From Bacilli bacterium (GTDB lineage: Bacteria > Bacillota_I > Bacilli_A > RFN20 > CAG-826): a stretch of 38,932 nt of DNA. Position numbers and translations under genes: made by a program. Shown here one piece after another: positions 34,485-38,932 of the stretch. The stretch is taken from contig JAGBLE010000007.1 of assembly GCA_017635565.1 (NCBI GenBank), forward strand, positions 1 through 38,932, written 5' to 3'. Each line of letters opens with the position of its first letter. Position 1 is the first letter of the stretch. Below the pieces are notes generated by a model that worked only from the letters and a program-made list of their open reading frames with translations, was not told the DNA's origin and did no database searches.

Positions 34485-34784
34485 ATGAACATGCAACAAA
34501 TGATGATCCAAGCACAAAAAATGCAAAGAGAACTTCAAAAAGCACAAGACGCTCTTGCAAAAAAAGAATTCACAATTAATAAAGCAGGACTTGTGAATAT
34601 TGTTGTTTTTGGAAATAAAACCATAAAAGAAATCAAAATCGAAGAAGATGGATTTGATCCAGACAATAAAGAAATGATTGAAGAATTAATTGTCAGTGGA
34701 TTAAATGAATTGTTTGAACAAATAACCGCTGAAAGCGATGCTATACAAGAAAGAATCACAGGAAGAACCGGATTAGGTTTTTAA
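34485..34784 (+). CDS. ybaB: YbaB/EbfC nucleoid-associated protein
   Basis: A small DNA-binding protein that acts as a dimer on the nucleoid. The 99-residue product has the family start MNMQQMMIQAQKMQRELQKAQ (written here as MNMQQMMIQAQKMQREL), a central beta-hairpin (NIVVFGNKTIKEIKIE) and a C-terminal helix with TGRTGLGF, close to the YbaB GLP-type end. It sits 4 bases after dnaX and 2 bases before recR, the conserved dnaX-ybaB-recR trio. Confidence 0.94.
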   Translation: MNMQQMMIQAQKMQRELQKAQDALAKKEFTINKAGLVNIVVFGNKTIKEIKIEEDGFDPDNKEMIEELIVSGLNELFEQITAESDAIQERITGRTGLGF

Positions 34785-34786
34785 TC

Positions 34787-35383
34787 ATGGAAAGACTTAA
34801 GTCACTCAATAACTTAATTGAAAACTTATATAAACTTCCAGGAGTTGGAAAGAAAAGTGCTGAAAGGATGGCGTATGCCATGCTTGATTTTCCTAGTGAA
34901 GATTTAGAAAGTATCGCTAAAGCGTTGACTGACTTAAAAGCCAAAATTCATTTCTGTCCAATATGCGGAATGATTACTGATATCGATGGCTGCTATATTT
35001 GTGATGATAAAAATAGGGATGAAACCACCATCATGGTTGTCTCTTATCCAAAAGATGTTATGTCAATTGAAAAAAGTAACTCATATAAAGGCCAATATCA
35101 TGTCTTAAATGGAGAATTATCAATTTCCAAGGGAATGAATACTGATTCTCTTAATATCAATTCTCTTCTCAAAAGACTCGATGATGGACATTACGAAGAA
35201 GTTATTTTAGCCACCAACCCAACAGTTGATGGAGAAACAACTTCGATGTATTTAGCAAAATTACTTGAAAAATATAATATTCGTGTCACCCGTTTAGCGT
35301 ATGGATTACAGATAGGGGGTAACCTCGATTATGTGGATCCATTGACTTTATCAAAAGCGCTTGAAGGTCGACACAAAATATAG
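34787..35383 (+). CDS. recR: RecR, recombination mediator
   Basis: RecR works with RecO/RecF to load RecA on gaps. Seen in 198 residues: an N-terminal helix-hairpin-helix LPGVGKKSAERMAY, a C4 zinc finger CPICG...CYICDD near residues 57-73, the Toprim domain beginning IMVVSYPKDVMSIE and ATNPTVDGETTSMYL, and a C-terminal GLQIGGNLDYVDP, all canonical. Its TAG stop overlaps the GGGAGG ribosome binding site of tmk. Confidence 0.97.
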   Translation: MERLKSLNNLIENLYKLPGVGKKSAERMAYAMLDFPSEDLESIAKALTDLKAKIHFCPICGMITDIDGCYICDDKNRDETTIMVVSYPKDVMSIEKSNSYKGQYHVLNGELSISKGMNTDSLNINSLLKRLDDGHYEEVILATNPTVDGETTSMYLAKLLEKYNIRVTRLAYGLQIGGNLDYVDPLTLSKALEGRHKI

Positions 35384-35393
35384 GGAGGCTTAT

Positions 35394-36014
35394 ATGTTTA
35401 TTACATTAGAAGGACCAGAAGGATCAGGAAAAACGACCGCGGTCGAGGCTGCAGTTAAAGCTCTTGAAGCAAAAGGTTATGAAATTGTTCGCACAAGAGA
35501 ACCAGGCGGAACTCCAATTGCAGAACAAATTCGTAATGTTATCTTGGATAAAGCAAATACCAAAATGGATCCAAGAACAGAAGCTCTCCTATATGCAGCA
35601 AGTAGACGACAACACCTCGTTGAAAAAGTATGGCCTGCTCTTAAAGAAGGAAAAATTGTCATTTGTGACCGATATTTAGATTCCTCTTTAGCCTATCAAG
35701 GTGGCGCAAGAGGATTAGGTGTTGATAATGTTTTGAACATTAATTTATTCGCTACTGAAAATACATGGCCAGATTTAACTCTTCTCTTTGATATCAAACC
35801 AGAAATCGGTTTACAAAGAATCGCCAGTAACGCTAATAGAGAAGTTAATAGATTAGATTTAGAAAAAATCGAATTCCACAATAAAGTAAGAGATACTTTC
35901 CTCTCTTTAGCAAAAAAATATCCAGATCGATATGTTATTATCGATGCTTCAATGGATAGGGAATCTGTTGCTAAAGCAACGTTAGATGCAATAATGAATA
36001 GACTATGCAAATAG
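35394..36014 (+). CDS. tmk: Thymidylate kinase
   Basis: Phosphorylates dTMP to dTDP. The 206-residue protein has P-loop GPEGSGKTT near residues 7-15, the DR(Y/H)-type motif VICDRYLDSSLAYQG near residue 90, and TREPGG near residue 37. The start ATG 35394 has GGGAGG (35383-35388) at 5 bases. A TTG-initiated version beginning at 35361 would overlap recR and lacks a ribosome binding site. The 3' end overlaps holB by 10 bases. Confidence 0.96.
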   Translation: MFITLEGPEGSGKTTAVEAAVKALEAKGYEIVRTREPGGTPIAEQIRNVILDKANTKMDPRTEALLYAASRRQHLVEKVWPALKEGKIVICDRYLDSSLAYQGGARGLGVDNVLNINLFATENTWPDLTLLFDIKPEIGLQRIASNANREVNRLDLEKIEFHNKVRDTFLSLAKKYPDRYVIIDASMDRESVAKATLDAIMNRLCK

Positions 36015-36997
36015 GGAAATATTTAAAAGAAAATCAACCAATCATATATCAAACATTTACCAATGCATTTAAGACACACACTCTTTCGCATGCTTATTTA
36101 TTGACCGGTAATCCTGGAACTCCACTGTATGAAGTTGCAAAATATCTCGCAAAATCAATTCTTTGTGATGATCCTTCCCCGTTAGCGTGTGAAAACTGTA
36201 TAACTTGTCTAAGAATCGATAGTGATAATTATCCAGACATCATCAAACTTGATGGAAGCAAAGAATCAATTAAAAAAGAACATATCCTAAATGTTGAAAA
36301 TAGATTTGAGAAAACTGCTTTTGAGTCAAAAGGAATAATGATTTATATTGTTAACCTAGTTGAAAATATGACTGTTGAGGCCGTCAATTCAATGTTAAAG
36401 TTCTTAGAGGAACCTGAAAGCGAAATATATGCTTTCTTAACTACTAACAATGTTAACAATGTTCTTCCAACAATTGTCAGCCGTTGCCAAGTGTTGCCTC
36501 TTAAAAGTATTCCTCGAGAAAGAGTAATTGATGAAGCCTTAAGCTACATGGTTGAACAGAGCGATGCAGAATTATTATCATATTTTTATAACGACGCTGA
36601 ACTCATCTATGATTTTTTGCAAAATGAAGAAGAATCCGATAATTATCAAGAAGCCAAAAAAGCTCTCAATGGATTATTAAATGAATTAAATAATGGCGAT
36701 TATCGTGATGTGATATATTATTCACAATCAACGATTATCCCAATGATTAAAACTAAACCAGAATTAAGATTTTTTATCGATTTATTATCTGAAGTTTATG
36801 AAGACATTTTAAACCTTAAATCAAATCGAGAAATCAGCCTAAAAAGTTATCGTGATATTTTGCTTAATTTAGTCGAAAAATTACCTCATATCGAAGACTC
36901 ATTAATCGAAATACTTAAAACAAGAAATGTTATAAATCTCAATGTCAATATTGGTCTATTAATTGACCATCTCATCATAAAAATTGTAAAGGAATAA
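36005..36997 (+). CDS. holB: DNA polymerase III subunit delta'
   Basis: The clamp-loader delta' subunit, partner of DnaX. In 330 residues: HAYLLTGNPGTPLYEVAKYL in place of a working P-loop, a CENCITCL zinc-like pair near residue 60, SMLKFLEEPESEIYAFLTT and IVSRCQVLPL (SRC motif), all typical. The C-terminal domain from about residue 190 is helical. It overlaps tmk and precedes ricT by 9 bases, keeping the Bacillota order tmk-holB-yaaT. Confidence 0.93.
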   Translation: MQIGKYLKENQPIIYQTFTNAFKTHTLSHAYLLTGNPGTPLYEVAKYLAKSILCDDPSPLACENCITCLRIDSDNYPDIIKLDGSKESIKKEHILNVENRFEKTAFESKGIMIYIVNLVENMTVEAVNSMLKFLEEPESEIYAFLTTNNVNNVLPTIVSRCQVLPLKSIPRERVIDEALSYMVEQSDAELLSYFYNDAELIYDFLQNEEESDNYQEAKKALNGLLNELNNGDYRDVIYYSQSTIIPMIKTKPELRFFIDLLSEVYEDILNLKSNREISLKSYRDILLNLVEKLPHIEDSLIEILKTRNVINLNVNIGLLIDHLIIKIVKE

Positions 36998-37006
36998 TAA
37001 GAAAAT

Positions 37007-37945
37007 ATGGAAGTATTAAACGCAGCGCAAAATAAATATTCTCACTATGTTGGAGTGAAGTTCCATTACTCCACTCATGCATACTTTTTCGGCTTCAAAG
37101 ATCTCGAATTAAAAATCGGTGATAAGGTCGTTGTTGAAACTACTCATGGACCAGAATTAGGGGAGATTGGATTTGAGCCAATTAGTATCAATCAATATAA
37201 GAGTTTATTAGAATTAAAACCAATCATTAGGAAGGCAACAGACGTCGATATCGAATTACACGACATAAATTTAAAAGATGCCGAATTTGCCCTTGAATTA
37301 TGCAAAAATGAAGTAAAAAAACTCAATATGGATATGAATTTAATATCCTGTGAATACACTCTTGATAAGGGAAAAGTCATCTTCTCATATGTCGCTGATG
37401 AAAGAGTGGACTTTAGAGAACTCCTCAAAGTTTTAGCCTCTAAATTACACACTCGAATTGAACTAAGGCAAATCGGTAGTAGAGACAAAGCAAAACTCAT
37501 TGGAGGAATCGGTTTATGCGGGCTCCCGCTTTGCTGCGCTACCTTCTTAAATGAGTTTGATGGAATATCTATTAACCGCGCTAAAAATCAAATGCTCGCT
37601 ATTAACATTCCTAAGCTTTCAGGACACTGCGGAAAACTTCTTTGTTGTCTTAAATATGAAGACGATGCTTATAGCGATCTCAAAAAAGATTTCCCACCCG
37701 TTGGAACTAAAGTTTTCATCGATAAAGTTGAATATGAAGTTACCGCTATCAACGTTGTCTCAAAGATGGTTAAAATTGATAACCCTAATGACTCGAAATT
37801 TTTACCTCTTGATGAGTTCATAAAACAAACCCATTATCGAGTTAAAAAATTTGAAGAAAATAGACCAGAAAAAGAAGAAGATGGTCAATTAAAAAACGGA
37901 AAAAACAAAAAGAAAGACAATGAAAAGAATAAAGTCGTACAATAA
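37007..37945 (+). CDS. ricT: RicT/YaaT, PSP1-domain protein
   Basis: A PSP1-domain protein; in Bacillus subtilis RicT (YaaT) with RicA and RicF forms an iron-sulfur complex that promotes RNase Y-dependent RNA processing. Seen in 312 residues: a PSP1 fold from about residue 15, the cysteine-rich patches GIGLCGLPLCCATF and GHCGKLLCCLKYE near residues 170-225, which carry the cluster ligands, and a Lys/Glu/Asn-rich tail of about 40 residues. yabA, which often follows, is missing: the next gene rsmI overlaps the tail by 26 bases. Confidence 0.93.
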   Translation: MEVLNAAQNKYSHYVGVKFHYSTHAYFFGFKDLELKIGDKVVVETTHGPELGEIGFEPISINQYKSLLELKPIIRKATDVDIELHDINLKDAEFALELCKNEVKKLNMDMNLISCEYTLDKGKVIFSYVADERVDFRELLKVLASKLHTRIELRQIGSRDKAKLIGGIGLCGLPLCCATFLNEFDGISINRAKNQMLAINIPKLSGHCGKLLCCLKYEDDAYSDLKKDFPPVGTKVFIDKVEYEVTAINVVSKMVKIDNPNDSKFLPLDEFIKQTHYRVKKFEENRPEKEEDGQLKNGKNKKKDNEKNKVVQ

Positions 37946-38759
37946 TTCACATCCTGTCTTATATCTTATTGCCACTCCTATTGGAAATTTAGGAGAGTTT
38001 TCTTCTCGCGCTATTGAAGTAATTAATGAAATGGATTTAATTGCAGCAGAAGATACAAGAAACTCATCTGAACTTTTGCATAAATTTGGAATTAAGAAAC
38101 CTTTCGTGTCACTCCGCGAACATAATGAAGTAGAAGCCAGCACTAATGTGATTAGCGAAATAAAAAACGGCAAAAAAGTTGCATATATGAGTGATGCAGG
38201 ATATCCAGGAATTAGTGATCCGGGATATCTATTGACTAAATTATGTTTGGAAAATGATATTGCGGTTTCAGTTATTTCTGGTAGCAGTGCTTTCATTAAC
38301 GCTTTGGTAAGTTCGGGAATTGATACTTCTCACTTCTATTTCCATGGTTTTTTATCCGCTAAGTCAAATGAAGCTAAAAATGAACTAGAAAAGCTAAAAA
38401 ACAAGAAAGAAACCCTGTGTTTTTATGAGAGCCCCCACAGAATTAAACAAACTCTTAATCTTTTATATGAAGTTTTAGGAAATCGATATGCATCTCTTCA
38501 AAGAGAATTAACCAAACTCAACGAAGAAAAAATATACGGTAATCTTTCAGAACTAATTGAAATTGATGAAACAACATTAAAAGGCGAGATGGTTATCATT
38601 GTAAGTGGTAATCACGAAGAAGAAACTTATTCTGAAAAAGAAATAATCGATAAAGTAAATTATCTATTATCAAAGGGATTAAGTAAAAAAGATTCCATAG
38701 AAATCGTTAGTGAATTATTCAAAATACGAAAGAATCTAATCAAGGATTTAGTAAATTAA
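37920..38759 (+). CDS. rsmI: RsmI, 16S rRNA C1402 2'-O-methyltransferase
   Basis: Methylates the 2'-OH of C1402 in 16S rRNA near the decoding site, with SAM. The 279-residue protein has LYLIATPIGNLGEFS near the N-terminus, AAEDTRNSSELL, SDAGYPGISDPGY near residue 90, and ISGSSAFINALVSSG, all from the tetrapyrrole methylase-fold family. The start ATG 37920 is inside the end of ricT. A terminator follows 0 bases after the stop. Confidence 0.96.
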   Translation: MKRIKSYNNSHPVLYLIATPIGNLGEFSSRAIEVINEMDLIAAEDTRNSSELLHKFGIKKPFVSLREHNEVEASTNVISEIKNGKKVAYMSDAGYPGISDPGYLLTKLCLENDIAVSVISGSSAFINALVSSGIDTSHFYFHGFLSAKSNEAKNELEKLKNKKETLCFYESPHRIKQTLNLLYEVLGNRYASLQRELTKLNEEKIYGNLSELIEIDETTLKGEMVIIVSGNHEEETYSEKEIIDKVNYLLSKGLSKKDSIEIVSELFKIRKNLIKDLVN

Positions 38760-38786
38760 AAGACCACATTAGTGGTCTTTATTTTT
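38759..38786 (+). terminator. Terminator after rsmI
   Basis: AAAGACCAC (38759-38767) and GTGGTCTTT (38772-38780) form a perfect 9-bp stem with loop ATTA, followed by ATTTTT. It closes the dnaX-rsmI operon. Confidence 0.93.
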
Positions 38787-38799
38787 GAAAAGGTGAATT

Positions 38800-38932
38800 T
38801 ACCGTTCAAGTGCAACACTTCTAGACAAAAATAAAGGCTCATATCAATCCTGGTGTAAGATATAGTTGCGACACTTATCTACAGGAGGTTCTTTATGAGC
38901 TATTCACATTTTACCATAGAAGAGCGAATAAA
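38800..38932 (+). mobile_element. Left end of an IS30-family element (partial)
   Basis: After the rsmI terminator the sequence changes to a non-coding lead with AAGTG-CAA-CACTT (about 38804-38816) and a related GTTGCGACACTT stretch near 38867, the kind of terminal repeat seen in IS30 elements. A transposase start follows. The exact left boundary and target-site duplication cannot be set because the other end is outside the window. Confidence 0.6.
38895..38932 (+). CDS. IS30 family transposase, N-terminus only
   Basis: ATG 38895 follows AGGAGG (38883-38888) and reads MSYSHFTIEERI, which matches the MSYxHLTIEER start of IS30-family transposases. The reading is cut by the window end after 12 residues, so the DDE domain and activity cannot be judged. 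Confidence 0.75.
   Translation, partial: MSYSHFTIEERI

Noticed and set aside
1-38932. CRISPR array, rRNA, tRNA, riboswitch
   Set aside because: No regular repeat-spacer pattern, no conserved rRNA/tRNA sequence and no recognisable T-box or riboswitch core was found by reading both strands.
1-38932. TGA read as tryptophan (Mycoplasma code)
   Set aside because: TGA ends several genes and acts as the slip stop in prfB; Trp is encoded by TGG throughout.

Overview
The window is AT-rich bacterial DNA that reads with the standard bacterial code. TGA is used as a stop, and the RF2 gene carries the classic in-frame TGA of a programmed +1 frameshift, so this is not a TGA=Trp mollicute. Gene order and families (comFA-comFC-secA-prfB, prfA-prmC-tsaC-rpiB, dnaX-ybaB-recR-tmk-holB-ricT-rsmI, YitT, three lipobox lipoproteins) point to a low-GC Bacillota, most likely an uncultured small-genome member of the Bacilli/Erysipelotrichia side. 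That placement is inferred from content. Gene density is high and no gene-free stretch exceeds 300 bases. I saw no rRNA, tRNA or CRISPR array.

Layout. 0-9.2 kb (+): a small basic hypothetical protein, competence genes comFA and comFC, secA, prfB, a YitT-type membrane protein, uvrB and secG, closed by a terminator. 9.2-15.5 kb (+): a compact six-gene operon with its own promoter that reads as a transaldolase-type sulfoglycolysis pathway: sulfoquinovosidase, 6-deoxy-6-sulfofructose transaldolase, sulfolactaldehyde reductase-like dehydrogenase, sulfoquinovose isomerase, a DUF4867 protein and a TauE/SafE-type exporter. 15.5-19.1 kb (-): an M6-type metalloprotease lipoprotein, two small hypothetical proteins and an acyltransferase with a C-terminal zinc ribbon. 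19.1-26.9 kb (+): a LacI-family regulator and a polysaccharide-use locus bounded by two paralogous GH28-like lipoproteins. Between them lie remnants of an ABC sugar importer and a three-part chimeric ORF (GH65 fragment, beta-phosphoglucomutase fragment, complete MsmK-type ATPase). 27.0-32.7 kb (-): a CofE-like ligase and an FAD-dependent dehydrogenase, then the rpiB/tsaC/prmC/prfA operon. 32.8-38.8 kb (+): the dnaX to rsmI replication/repair cluster. The right edge enters an IS30-type element.

How the parts work together. The sulfoglycolysis genes would release sulfoquinovose (SQ) from plant sulfolipid glycosides, isomerise it to sulfofructose, transfer a three-carbon unit to glyceraldehyde-3-phosphate to make fructose-6-phosphate, reduce the left-over sulfolactaldehyde to dihydroxypropanesulfonate (DHPS), and export it. 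No dedicated SQ importer or regulator is present. The second accessory locus looks pectin/plant-glycan directed. LacI and the first GH28-like gene share a near-identical 16-bp dyad in their promoters, which suggests one regulon with autoregulation. Four abrupt within-gene junctions in this locus imply serial deletion, or an assembly artefact, that removed most of the importer and the GH65 enzyme but left the ATPase open in frame.

The points most worth following are the sulfoglycolysis operon with a substituted sulfonate-binding residue, the chain of truncation junctions with the chimeric ATPase, the shared LacI operator with a probably leaderless lacI, and the non-canonical start of comFA.
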